Assembly (NCBI RefSeq): GCF_020524045.1
Contig: NZ_JAIVKL010000005.1
Span: 186,001 to 250,000, forward strand
Direction of reading: 5' to 3'
DNA: 64,000 nt
Source: Metabacillus litoralis
GTDB taxonomy: Bacteria > Bacillota > Bacilli > Bacillales > Bacillaceae
In this document: positions 36,416-45,415 of the stretch, one piece after another
Layout of the letters: every line of letters starts with the position of its first letter
How positions within the stretch are numbered: position 1 is the stretch's first letter
Made by a program: the position numbers and the translations under genes
The notes under the pieces: model-generated
Databases searched by the model: none
Told to the model about the DNA's origin: nothing
What the model saw: only the letters and a program-made list of their open reading frames with translations

Positions 36416-37855
36416 ATGACGAACTACAAAACAATGCAAATATGGATAAAAAAAGGTCATAGAATGCACGATTACTTTCAGAAAATGTGTGAAAATGCAA
36501 AAAACATGCACAATGTTACTAATTTTTATATCCGTCAAATATACACTGGATTAACGCAAGAAAAGGAGCTTCTACCTCTTCAAATAGAAGCATTAGCTAA
36601 TATTGATAATTTTTTCCCAAGAATGAACGATAATCAGCTTTTAGCTTACCAAAAGAATTTAACTAAAGAAAAGATGAAACCGATTGAAAAACGTAAAGAA
36701 ATTAAGTGTAATTTATTTGTTAAACCTTCAAAGGAAAAACCTTATGTTGATTATCATTTCTTAGATTCTCTTTTCAAAGTAATGATGCAAAATGATTATC
36801 GTTCATTACCAACTCAATCAAGTCAAGCGATTATGAAAGTGGTCTTTCAAAATTGGAAATCTTTTTATGCTAGTTTACGTGACTTTAAAACAAACCCATC
36901 TAAATTTAAAGCAAGACCTAGAATACCTGGGTACAGTCGTTCCAAAGAAAAAGAGGTTTCGTTCTCTAACCAAGATTGCGTGATCAAAGAGGATAAGTTC
37001 TTAAAGTTTCCTAAAACTAAGGATCGTTTGAATATCGGTAAATTAGGCTTTACGAATGGAAAATTAAAGCAAGTTCGTGTAAATCCTAAATATGGCCATT
37101 ATGTAGTAGAAATAATTTTTGAAGTTCCTTCGGAGCTTGAAGTAAAACCATCTAAAAATCGTTTGATGTCAATTGATTTAGGCATTGATAATATTGCAAC
37201 CATCGTCACAAATACAGGTCGAAGACCTATTTTAGTGAAGGGCGAAAATATCAAAGCAATCAACCAACAATACAATAAATTAAAAGCCCACTATACGGGC
37301 GTTCTTCGTCATGGTAAAAATCCAAAAGAAGGACAATTTACATCCAAACGGTTAGAAAAAATTCACAATAAACGTTTCAATAAAATCAAAGATTTGTTTC
37401 ATAAAGCAAGTCATCAAATTGAGAGAATTGCTTTAGAAGAAGATATAGATACCATTGTTATTGGACAAAATAAAGATTGGAAACAAAAATCAAATATGGG
37501 TAAGAAGAATAATCAAACATTCGTGACGATTCCGCACAGTCTTTTGATTCAAATGATTACATATAAACTCCAAAGACATGGTATTCAAGTCCTCATAACG
37601 GAAGAATCATACACTTCAAAAGCAAGCTTTCTAGATTGTGATAATATTCCCGTTTACTCCGAAAATGAGTCAAAAAAATCATTTTCAGGTAAGCGTATTA
37701 AACGTGGAATTTACCGTTCGAAGAACGGAGTAATTATCAACGCCGATGTAAATGGTGCGGCTAACATCATGAGAAAAGTCTTTGATTATGCTTTTAAAGA
37801 GATGTTTTCAGAAGTTGAATCATTGTTGAGACCACAAGTATTGGTTTTGAAATAA
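36416..37855 (+). mobile_element. tnpB: Solo TnpB (IS200/IS605-IS1341 type), RNA-guided nuclease
   Basis: A 479-residue TnpB-family protein. The N-terminal helical part leads to a RuvC-like nuclease with Asp254 in MSIDLGIDNIA, Glu341 in IALEEDID and Asp444 in INADVNGAANI, so the catalytic set is intact. The usual C-x2-C zinc-ribbon pairs are missing; the region between Glu341 and Asp444 has only one Cys (LDCDNIP). This subfamily also occurs elsewhere. The ATG at 36416 follows AGGAGGTG. No tnpA transposase lies beside it, so the unit may be immobile by itself. It is likely to cut DNA matching a guide carried by its 3' RNA. Confidence 0.9.
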
Positions 37856-37859
37856 AAAA

Positions 37860-38010
37860 AGTAATCCCAAAGGCAAGACCAATGGGATAAAGGGGTTGGG
37901 TGTTTTTAGCACACCAAAGTGTCAACTCCACTAGTGGTTAATCGTCAGGTTTCAAGTCGATACCCTAGAAACCCCCACTTCAAATTATGAAAGAATTAAG
38001 TGGTGGGAGT
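37860..38010 (+). ncRNA. Probable omegaRNA / right end of the TnpB element
   Basis: Four hairpins run in series directly after tnpB: ATCCCA/TGGGAT (37863-37888), TTGGGTG/CACACCAA (37896-37916), CCACTAGTGG (37928-37937) and CCCCCACTT/AAGTGGTGGG (37972-38007). TnpB elements make their guide RNA from this position, with the guide just past the right end, so the guide should start near 38008. The fold is seen; the role is inferred. Confidence 0.6.
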
Positions 38011-38213
38011 GTTCATTATACTAAGAAACTGACTAATTATGTGTCTCCTGAAAAATGAGTAAATAATCACCTTTTATTGCTATAAACATGCTTAGGTACA
38101 ATGTTTCCTGTTTAAAAGAAATGAATGATGAGGGTTTAACTTATCATTAAGTGTGGAATTGTATTTATATAACACACTCATGAGTTGTACAAGTACTTGA
38201 GTTTATTTAAAAA

Positions 38214-38290
38214 AGAAGCGCTTCTAGTGATCTTGTGTTCTACACACAAGGAACAGTCAAAATCTTTGTATTTTTGATACATTGTTCCGG
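38214..38290 (+). promoter_or_regulatory. Control region of putB
   Basis: A perfect palindrome AGAAGCGCTTCT (38214-38225) and a larger inverted repeat from GGAACA (38250) to TGTTCC (38288) lie upstream of putB. They are candidates for PutR or CcpA binding. Which protein binds is not shown. Confidence 0.45.
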
Positions 38291-38362
38291 TTAATGCACA
38301 TATGTAAAATGATATTTAAGAAGTGAATTTCATATTTTGTTTCTTTTATGGAGGTGTTTATT

Positions 38363-39280
38363 TTGCAAGTCAATTCAAGGGATTTCTTCCTATTTCTATC
38401 AAAAAATAAAACGTTGAATCGTGCCGCTCAAAGTTGGGGTGGTGGAATTGCCTCCGGTAAGATTGTTGGTGGAATTGATTTTCCTAGTTCGGTTAAATTT
38501 ATTAAAGAGTTAAATGAGAATGGGTTAGCTGTAACAGTCGATCATTTAGGTGAGTTTGTTACAAGTAAAGCTGTTGCAAAGGAACGTACAGAGGAATGTA
38601 TCCAAACAATTGAGACCATTGCAGCTCAAAAGATAAATTCACAGGTTTCTTTAAAGCTAACCTCTTTAGGTCTAGATATTGACGAACAATTAGTTTATGA
38701 AAATATGACAAAAATACTTGATACTGCTGAAAAGCATCAAATTATGGTCACGATTGATATGGAAGATGAACAACGTTGTCAAAAAACACTAGATATATTT
38801 AAAGATTTCAAACAAAAATATAACTATATTAGTACAGTTTTACAAGCATACCTTTATCGAACAACTAATGATATAGAAGAGTTAAATCAATATCATCCAT
38901 CCCTTCGATTAGTAAAAGGTGCCTATAAGGAATCAGCTGATGTAGCATTTCCTGAAAAAATAGATGTAGATAATAATTTCAAAAAAATAATTAAAATGCA
39001 TTTGTTAAATGGAAACTTTACTGCAATCGCCACACATGATGATGCGATTATTGAGTATACAAAAGAGTTAGTAGATAAACATAATATCCCTAAAAATCAA
39101 TTCGAATTTCAAATGTTATACGGTATGAGAGCAACAACACAAAGAGAATTGGTGAAAGAAGGATATAACATGCGAGTGTATATACCTTATGGTCAGGATT
39201 GGTATGGATATTTTATGAGAAGATTAGCTGAACGCCCAGCAAATCTTGCTTTTGTACTTAAAGGAATGACCAAAAAATAA
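38363..39280 (+). CDS. putB: Proline dehydrogenase
   Basis: Oxidises proline to 1-pyrroline-5-carboxylate with an FAD cofactor, first step of proline catabolism. The 305-residue TIM barrel carries LRLVKGAYKES near residue 190 and the C-terminal RVYIPYGQDWYGYFMRRLAERPAN, which are the family signature. The TTG start at 38363 follows ATGGAGGTG; that ATG at 38348 is part of the site and was rejected. 119 bases separate it from putC, so both are probably one transcript. It lies behind inverted-repeat control elements. Confidence 0.95.
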   Translation: MQVNSRDFFLFLSKNKTLNRAAQSWGGGIASGKIVGGIDFPSSVKFIKELNENGLAVTVDHLGEFVTSKAVAKERTEECIQTIETIAAQKINSQVSLKLTSLGLDIDEQLVYENMTKILDTAEKHQIMVTIDMEDEQRCQKTLDIFKDFKQKYNYISTVLQAYLYRTTNDIEELNQYHPSLRLVKGAYKESADVAFPEKIDVDNNFKKIIKMHLLNGNFTAIATHDDAIIEYTKELVDKHNIPKNQFEFQMLYGMRATTQRELVKEGYNMRVYIPYGQDWYGYFMRRLAERPANLAFVLKGMTKK

Positions 39281-39399
39281 TTCTATCAATCATGTAAATT
39301 ATGACTATGTATAAGCATAGGGAAAAATGAAAGTCACTATAAAAACTGACTAGCTACTTTTACTTAAGAAACATATAAACAACAAAGGAGTCGATCTAA

Positions 39400-40947
39400 A
39401 TGACAACAGCTTACAAACATGAACCATTTACTGATTTTAGTAATGAGGAAAACCGTAAACAATTTCAAGAGTCATTAGCTAATGTTAAAGAAATTATGGG
39501 AAAAGATTATCCACTGGTTATTAATGGTGAGAGAGTTTCAACAGATGATAAGATCATATCTTATAACCCAGCAAATAAAGAAGAAGTTGTTGGAAAAGTT
39601 TCAAAAGCTAATAAAGAACATGCTGAACAAGCCATTCAAGCAGCATCTGAAGCGTTTGAAGATTGGAGATATTGGAATCCAGAGGAAAGAGCAAATATTC
39701 TATTTAGAGCAGCAGCTATTATTCGTCGGAAGAAACACGACTTTTCAGCTTTATTAGTAAAAGAAGGTGGAAAGCCATGGAAAGAGGCAGATGCTGATAC
39801 AGCTGAAGCAATTGACTTTTTAGAGTATTATGGAAGACAAATGATTGAATTAGCTAAAGGTAAGCCGATTAATAGCCGTGAAGGTGAAATTAACCAATAT
39901 GTCTATACGCCAACTGGTGTAACAGTTGTGATCTCGCCATGGAACTTCTTATTTGCAATTATGGCTGGAACAGTTGCAGCTCCAATTGTAACGGGTAATA
40001 CAGTTGTTTTAAAACCTGCTAGTACAACACCAGTTATTGCGGCACTATTTGTTGAAGTATTAGAGGAAGCTGGTTTACCAAAAGGAGTTGTAAACTTTGT
40101 TCCAGGTAGTGGATCTGAAGTTGGTGACTATTTAGTTGATCATCCAAAAACAAGCCTTATCACATTCACAGGCTCACGTGAAGTAGGTACACGTATTTTT
40201 GAACGTGCTGCTAAGGTTCAAGAAGGACAAATGCATCTAAAACGTGTCATTGTTGAAATGGGTGGTAAAGATACTGTTGTAGTTGACAAAGATTGTGATA
40301 TAGAGCTTGCTGCTCAATCTATCTTTACTTCTGCATTTGGATTCTCAGGTCAAAAATGTTCTGCAGGATCACGAGCAGTTGTTCATGAAGATGTTTACGA
40401 TCAAGTTCTTCAACGTGTTGTAGAAATTACTGAAGAAAAAATTGTCGGTAATCCTGAAAATGGTGACACCTATATGGGACCAGTTATAGATCAAGCTTCA
40501 TTTGATAAAATCATGGATTATGTTCGTGTAGGTAATGAAGAAGGACGATTAATGACTGGTGGTAAAGGGGATGATTCGAAAGGTTACTTTATCCAACCAA
40601 CGATCTTCGCTGATCTTGATCCGAAATCTCGATTAATGCAGGAAGAAATCTTTGGACCTGTTGTAGGATTTTCAAATGCAGCAAACTTTGATGAAGCTCT
40701 TAAAATTGCAAACAACACAGAATATGGTTTAACAGGTGCTGTTATAACTAGAAATAGAAAACATATTGAACGTGCAAAACAAGAATTCCATGTTGGTAAT
40801 CTTTATTTTAATCGAAATTGTACTGGTGCAATCGTTGGATATCACCCGTTTGGTGGATTCAAAATGTCAGGTACAGATTCAAAAGCCGGTGGTCCAGATT
40901 ATTTAGCTCTACACATGCAAGCTAAAACAATAAGTGAAATGCTGTAA
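39400..40947 (+). CDS. putC: 1-pyrroline-5-carboxylate dehydrogenase
   Basis: NAD-dependent oxidation of pyrroline-5-carboxylate (glutamate semialdehyde) to glutamate, the second step of proline use. The 515-residue aldehyde dehydrogenase contains [12 protein letters not shown] with catalytic Glu, and [11 protein letters not shown] with catalytic Cys near residue 320. The C-terminal [18 protein letters not shown] is typical. AAAGGAG precedes the ATG. B. subtilis has putP next in the operon; here a large repeat follows and no proline permease is seen. Confidence 0.96.
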   Translation: MTTAYKHEPFTDFSNEENRKQFQESLANVKEIMGKDYPLVINGERVSTDDKIISYNPANKEEVVGKVSKANKEHAEQAIQAASEAFEDWRYWNPEERANILFRAAAIIRRKKHDFSALLVKEGGKPWKEADADTAEAIDFLEYYGRQMIELAKGKPINSREGEINQYVYTPTGVTVVISPWNFLFAIMAGTVAAPIVTGNTVVLKPASTTPVIAALFVEVLEEAGLPKGVVNFVPGSGSEVGDYLVDHPKTSLITFTGSREVGTRIFERAAKVQEGQMHLKRVIVEMGGKDTVVVDKDCDIELAAQSIFTSAFGFSGQKCSAGSRAVVHEDVYDQVLQRVVEITEEKIVGNPENGDTYMGPVIDQASFDKIMDYVRVGNEEGRLMTGGKGDDSKGYFIQPTIFADLDPKSRLMQEEIFGPVVGFSNAANFDEALKIANNTEYGLTGAVITRNRKHIERAKQEFHVGNLYFNRNCTGAIVGYHPFGGFKMSGTDSKAGGPDYLALHMQAKTISEML

Positions 40948-40968
40948 AAAGTATTTAATAACGGGAAT

Positions 40969-41314
40969 AAGGCTGGGACATAATTAAAGATGTCATACAA
41001 AAAGACGAATAAATCAAAATTCAGTTAAGTTGAAAGAAACAAGTTCGTTCCATTGCGCTGCAGACATAAGATTCGCCGGGGAGGAAGCTATGCCTCCTCG
41101 GCGCAAGCGCCTGTGGGGTCTCAGCCTTTCCTCTGCACCCGCAGGAGTCAAATGTCTTCCGCTTCATTCCACCAGTTCTTAAAAATAGTATGCAAAATCA
41201 AAAAATCTGATTGAAGACAGTAAATAAAAAACCCGAAATATTAGGCGAATAATTAATTGAAATATCTCCTAATATTTCGGGTTTATCATTAGCTTAAATA
41301 CTTATGTCCCAGCA
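40969..41314. repeat. Palindrome-bounded intergenic repeat, family 3 (copy E1)
   Basis: A 346-base element with ends GGCTGGGACATAA (40971) and CTTATGTCCCAGC (41301), inverted repeats of each other. Inside is a GC-rich segment CCTCCTCGGCGCAAGCGCCTG (41093 on) whose reverse complement occurs in the element at 52238-52462. A long stem AACCCGAAATATTAGG/CCTAATATTTCGGGTT (41230-41283) looks like a terminator that ends putC. No gene is present. Confidence 0.65.
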
Positions 41315-41378
41315 TCTAAAATATTCTCTTTATGTCAAAGGGAGACCCAAAGCAGATAAACGTAAACTTCTTTTCATG

Positions 41379-41544
41379 AGGCTGTTTTCGTTAACTTTGT
41401 TGCTTTAACAACTCCAAGTAAACATTACTATATATAGCATAGTGGCATCTTTACTTCATAAGATAGTACCTATTTTGCTATAACAACAATGTCTCCACTG
41501 CATAATTAGGTCTATTAGCAACAATCAATCAGAAAAGAGTCTTT
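41379..41544. repeat. Palindrome-ended repeat, family 2 (copy B)
   Basis: The left end AGGCTGTTTTCGTTAACTTT and right end TCAGAAAAGAGTCTTT are imperfect inverted repeats. They match the copy at 2274 (left AGGCTGTTTTCG, right CAGAAAAGAGCC). The middle differs from the other copies. Confidence 0.6.
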
Positions 41545-41600
41545 CATGAACAAAGTTTAGTAAATATTATATATAGATGTTATTGTTAGTTGGGTTTTAA

Positions 41601-41647
41601 AAAAGCGTCTGCTTCTTTACTATTTGGTTGAGAAAGCAGGCTTTTTG
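41601..41647 (+). terminator. Orphan terminator-like hairpin
   Basis: AAAGCGTCTGCTTCTT pairs with AGAAAGCAGGCTTTTT. No convincing gene precedes it. The remaining stretch to 42047 shows no supported coding region; a 35-codon frame from 41650 has no ribosome site. Confidence 0.5.
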
Positions 41648-42047
41648 CTATGTTGAAAGGAAAAGAGGGAATTATTTCGAAGGCTGCTAATCACAGTATA
41701 AAAAAGGAAATGATAGAGCCTATAGAAATATCAAATCTAAAAATATTCTCTTATTAAGGCATTATGGCATACCTCTATTTATCTACCAAATATCCCCCTT
41801 TTATCTTTTAGCTAAAGTAAGACTAGGAATTTAGGTAGAGTTGAGTTTATTTTACCCAGTATAATTGTACGAAAATTCAGAATCATGATGTTTATCAAGA
41901 TAAAAAGTGGTACAATCATAGTGACAAATATTCCATAATTATCCTTATTATGTTGTGCTAAAGTTGATCAGAAATACTTTTATCAACTTTTTAAACAACC
42001 TCTATTAGTACCTAGGAGTTTAGTCATTATCATACACCTTAGCTCTA

Positions 42048-42081
42048 CCAGTCATATTTGTCACTGTGTAGGGCTATTTTT
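42048..42081 (+). terminator. Terminator-like hairpin before the small membrane ORF
   Basis: TAGCTCTAC pairs with GTAGGGCTA, with one G-U pair, and a TTTTT run follows. Its position between any upstream promoter and the small ORF at 42105 would make it an attenuator or the end of a separate small RNA. Confidence 0.5.
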
Positions 42082-42104
42082 GTCTTAAGAAGGGGGTGTT
42101 AAAA

Positions 42105-42233
42105 GTGTTGGAGTGGTTAGAGCTGCTTCTCAAAGTGTTAGTTGCTGCTGCCACATTGTTCTCTTCCATCACACTAGGAATGAAAAATTTAGATGATTTA
42201 AAGCGGAAAAAAAAGAAAAAGCGCCTCCTATAA
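42105..42233 (+). CDS. Small hydrophobic-basic peptide, 42 aa
   Basis: A 42-residue peptide with a GTG start preceded by AAGGGGGTG at six bases. It has one membrane helix (about LLLKVLVAAATLFSSITLG) and a tail of Lys and Arg (DDLKRKKKKKRLL). This plan is shared by type I toxin peptides and by small membrane peptides, but it does not match a family I recognise. A hairpin just upstream may limit its expression. Real translation is likely given the RBS; toxicity is a guess. Confidence 0.55.
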   Translation: MLEWLELLLKVLVAAATLFSSITLGMKNLDDLKRKKKKKRLL

Positions 42234-42372
42234 GGAAGGCGAAAGGAATAAAAAATTTTTCAGTTAAATTATAACAGATTAATGATTAATATTAAATTAT
42301 TTAGGATGAAATTTTTAGGTGCTAAAGGATTTTATGGAATATTGTCTTTAATCATATTTTAAGGGAGGAATC

Positions 42373-43347
42373 ATGATGAGCAATGTTAATTTAATTCCTT
42401 ACACTGTACAAACGATTATTAAAAGTACAAAGGAAATCCCACCTGGAATTCAATTAATTAATGCACCAACTTCATGGGATAACGGATATAAAGGTGAAGG
42501 TATAGTTATTGCTGTTCTAGATACTGGCTGTGAAACTAATCATATCGAATTAAAGGAACAAATTTTTGATGGAAGAAATTTTACGACAGATGATCAAGGA
42601 GATCCAACGAATTTTGAAGATTACAATGGACATGGTACACATGTGTGTGGAACAATATGTGCTACCAAGAATGATAATGGTGTAGTTGGTGTAGCACCAA
42701 ATGCGAAACTCTTAGTTGTAAAGGTGTTAACAGAAAAAGGATATGGAGAAACTAAATGGGTTATAGAAGGTATTAGATATGCGATGAATTGGCGTGGTCC
42801 AAATGATGAAAAAATCCGAATCATCTCTATGTCACTTGGAAGCAGTGAAGATAGTCCAGAGCTTCACAAAGTAATTCAAGAAGCTGTAAAGAGTAACATT
42901 CTAGTGATTTGTGCAGCAGGTAATGAAGGAGACGGAAATCATGAGACTAATGAATATGCATACCCAGGTGCTTATCCAGAAGTTGTACAAGTGGGTTCAG
43001 TAAATTTAAAGAAGGAAATGTCCAAATTCAGTAACACGAATACTGAAGTTGATCTCGTTGCACCAGGTGAAGAAATCCTCTCAACATATCTTAACAATGA
43101 ATTTGCCGTATTATCAGGAACCTCAATGGCAACACCACATATTTCTGCAGCAGCAGCTCTAATCATCCAACAATGTGAACAAGAATTTGAACGCTCTCTT
43201 ACAGAAACTGAGAGCTATGCACAAATGATTAAAAGAACAGTTGAATTAGATTTTAGTAGACGTTATCAAGGTAATGGATTATTAGATTTATCAATTGGTT
43301 TTACATCTAAGTCCCATCAAGATGGAGAATTAACTGTTACGAAATAA
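42373..43347 (+). CDS. ispA: Intracellular subtilisin-type serine protease
   Basis: A 324-residue S8 protease without signal peptide. The N-terminal LIPYTV motif is the short propeptide characteristic of intracellular subtilisins, which blocks the active site until removed. The catalytic triad is Asp50 in AVLDTG, His87 in NGHGTHV and Ser251 in GTSMATPH. The length equals B. subtilis IspA (about 319). These enzymes degrade cytosolic protein in stationary phase and sporulation. GGAGGAATC sets the start. It ends at a strong terminator and is a single-gene unit. Confidence 0.95.
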   Translation: MMSNVNLIPYTVQTIIKSTKEIPPGIQLINAPTSWDNGYKGEGIVIAVLDTGCETNHIELKEQIFDGRNFTTDDQGDPTNFEDYNGHGTHVCGTICATKNDNGVVGVAPNAKLLVVKVLTEKGYGETKWVIEGIRYAMNWRGPNDEKIRIISMSLGSSEDSPELHKVIQEAVKSNILVICAAGNEGDGNHETNEYAYPGAYPEVVQVGSVNLKKEMSKFSNTNTEVDLVAPGEEILSTYLNNEFAVLSGTSMATPHISAAAALIIQQCEQEFERSLTETESYAQMIKRTVELDFSRRYQGNGLLDLSIGFTSKSHQDGELTVTK

Positions 43348-43409
43348 AACTTTTGATAGCTACTTGATTCATTTTCTACTAGCTAAAATACAAATAGAAC
43401 GTTTATTAC

Positions 43410-43447
43410 AGGTGCTTCTCAATTTAATGAAGAAGCACCTTTTTTCT
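43410..43447 (+). terminator. Terminator of the intracellular protease
   Basis: AGGTGCTTCT and AGAAGCACCT form a perfect stem followed by TTTTTT. Confidence 0.9.
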
Positions 43448-43564
43448 TTTCGTTCATAAGTTTTTAATATTTTGAAACTTTCCATTGACCTGTTCGTATT
43501 ACATATTGTGGATAATTAATAGCTATTATGATTCCTTTTTAACGTACTACATGTTTTAATTTTT

Positions 43565-43580
43565 CAGAAAAGAGTCTTTA
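43565..43580. repeat. Right-end fragment of family 2 repeat
   Basis: CAGAAAAGAGTCTTT matches the right ends at 2380 and 41530. No left end was found. It lies 30 bases before floT. Confidence 0.4.
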
Positions 43581-43608
43581 ATCAATACATATTTAGGAGG
43601 ATGGTTAA

Positions 43609-45096
43609 ATGTTAACGACTATTGGGTTTTTTATGATTTTAATTCCAATATTAATTATCGGAGCTATTGCTGGAATAGGTTATTTCTTCTGGGTGAAAAT
43701 TCGTTATCGTACGGCAAGATCAAACCAGGCTTTGATTATTACAGGTCCAAAGCTAGGAGATCCTGAAAAAGAAACAAATATATTTACTGACCTTGAAGGA
43801 CGTTCGATGAAAATTATTAGAGGTGGAGGCTATCGCTTAAGACGTTTTCAAACCTCAACACCAGTCAATTTAACGTCATTTCAATTAAAGCTTTCAACAC
43901 CTAGAGTATACACTAATGGTGGTGTTCCAATTGTTGCAGATGCTGTTGCAATGGTAAAGGTTGCAGATACTTTAAATGGAATTGCAAACTATGCTGAGCA
44001 GTTTTTAGGAAAAGAGCAGGATGAAATTGAATCAGAAATTATTGAGGTTCTAGGAAGTAATCTTCGAGCTATTCTTTCTAAAATGACAGTTGAGGATATT
44101 AATAGTGATCGAGAAAAGTTTAATCATGATGTATCAGAGGTAGCACAAAAGCAATTAGATTTAATGGGTTTTAAAATTACATCTTTAGGTTTAACTGATT
44201 TGCGTGACGCAGATGAAGAGAACGGTTACTTAGAAAACTTAGGTCGTCCAAGAATTGCTGAAGTTCGTAAATTAGCCGAAATTGCTGAAGCAAATAGTGA
44301 ACGCGAAACACGTATTCACCGAGCACAAACTGATCAAGAAGCAAAAGAAGAAGAATATAAGCGTCAAATTTCAGTGGCAGAATCTAAGAAGGAAAAGGAT
44401 ATAAAAGATGCTGCATTCAAGGAAGAAACCGAACGTGCTAGAGCAAAATCTGAACAATCTTATGAATTAGAAAAAGCAAAATTATCAAAAGAGGTAAAAG
44501 AAGAAGAATTAACATTAAAATTCTTAGAGCGAGAGCGCGCGGTTAAATTAGAGGAAGAAGAAACAAAAGTTCGTAAAACAAAAGCAGATGCTGAATATTA
44601 TGAAACAACACGAAAAGCAGAAGCAGAGGCGCGTAAAGCTGAAATTGATGGGGAAGCAAAAGCAAAAATTCGCAGAGAAGAAGGAACGGCAGAAGCAGAT
44701 GTTATCCGTGAACGTGGTAAGGCAGAGGCAGAAGCTCGTAAGCTTTTAGCTGAAGCAATGGAGAAACATGGAGATGTTATTATCACTGAAAAATTAATTG
44801 AAATGCTTCCTGTTTTTGCAGAAAAGATTGCACAACCACTTAATAATATTGATTCAGTTAAAATTATCGACTCTGGTAATGGTCAGGGATTACCTAACTT
44901 TGGAAAAAGTATTACAAAAACAATGGTAGACATTCAAGAGCCTTTAAAGGAAATGACAGGGATTGATATGGGAGCTTTGTTAAAATCATATGCCGACAGA
45001 ACAAATAAAACTTCGAATCACATTACTGTTAATGAAGCAAAAAAAGAGAATGAGTTACTAGCAGAAAATACAGAAGAAAAGAAAATGGAAAATTGA
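43609..45096 (+). CDS. floT: Flotillin (FloT/YuaG family)
   Basis: A 495-residue membrane scaffold protein. An N-terminal hydrophobic segment (about residues 1-28) anchors it, then the SPFH domain, then a long coiled coil rich in Ala-Glu repeats (for example EAEARKAEIDGEAKAK) and a C-terminal tail. FloT organises membrane microdomains and influences fluidity, signalling and secretion in Bacillus. The length is close to B. subtilis FloT. The usual upstream yuaF-like gene is not present here, so it stands alone. AGGAGG precedes the ATG. Confidence 0.95.
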   Translation: MLTTIGFFMILIPILIIGAIAGIGYFFWVKIRYRTARSNQALIITGPKLGDPEKETNIFTDLEGRSMKIIRGGGYRLRRFQTSTPVNLTSFQLKLSTPRVYTNGGVPIVADAVAMVKVADTLNGIANYAEQFLGKEQDEIESEIIEVLGSNLRAILSKMTVEDINSDREKFNHDVSEVAQKQLDLMGFKITSLGLTDLRDADEENGYLENLGRPRIAEVRKLAEIAEANSERETRIHRAQTDQEAKEEEYKRQISVAESKKEKDIKDAAFKEETERARAKSEQSYELEKAKLSKEVKEEELTLKFLERERAVKLEEEETKVRKTKADAEYYETTRKAEAEARKAEIDGEAKAKIRREEGTAEADVIRERGKAEAEARKLLAEAMEKHGDVIITEKLIEMLPVFAEKIAQPLNNIDSVKIIDSGNGQGLPNFGKSITKTMVDIQEPLKEMTGIDMGALLKSYADRTNKTSNHITVNEAKKENELLAENTEEKKMEN

Positions 45097-45150
45097 TTCA
45101 GGATCAATAGATCAAGATAAACAAGTTAATAATAGATTTACTCACCATAT

Positions 45151-45298
45151 AAAGAGGTTGGAACATAAGTATTTTAACAAAATAGAAACCGAACAATGGG
45201 TGTAGGTGTAGTTACGTCGCTCCTGAAATATACTCCGCTTCGCTATTACTTTGTTCGGAATTTTTGTTAATTACTACATTATGTCTCAGCCTCTTTTG
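45151..45298. repeat. Palindrome-bounded repeat, family 3 (copy E2)
   Basis: AAAGAGGTTGGAACATAA at the left and TTATGTCTCAGCCTCTTT at the right pair as inverted repeats at 15 of 18 positions. CCGAACAA/TTGTTCGG form an inner stem. The end sequence resembles GGCTGGGACATAA of copy E1. It fills most of the floT-putR gap. Confidence 0.6.
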
Positions 45299-45415
45299 TC
45301 ATGCGTTATTGAAAAAAATAGAATACACTGTAACTTTATCTAACAAACAAGCTATACATTTTCACTTTTGCACAGTATCATTATGGTAAATATAACCGAT
45401 GTAGGAGCTAGATGT

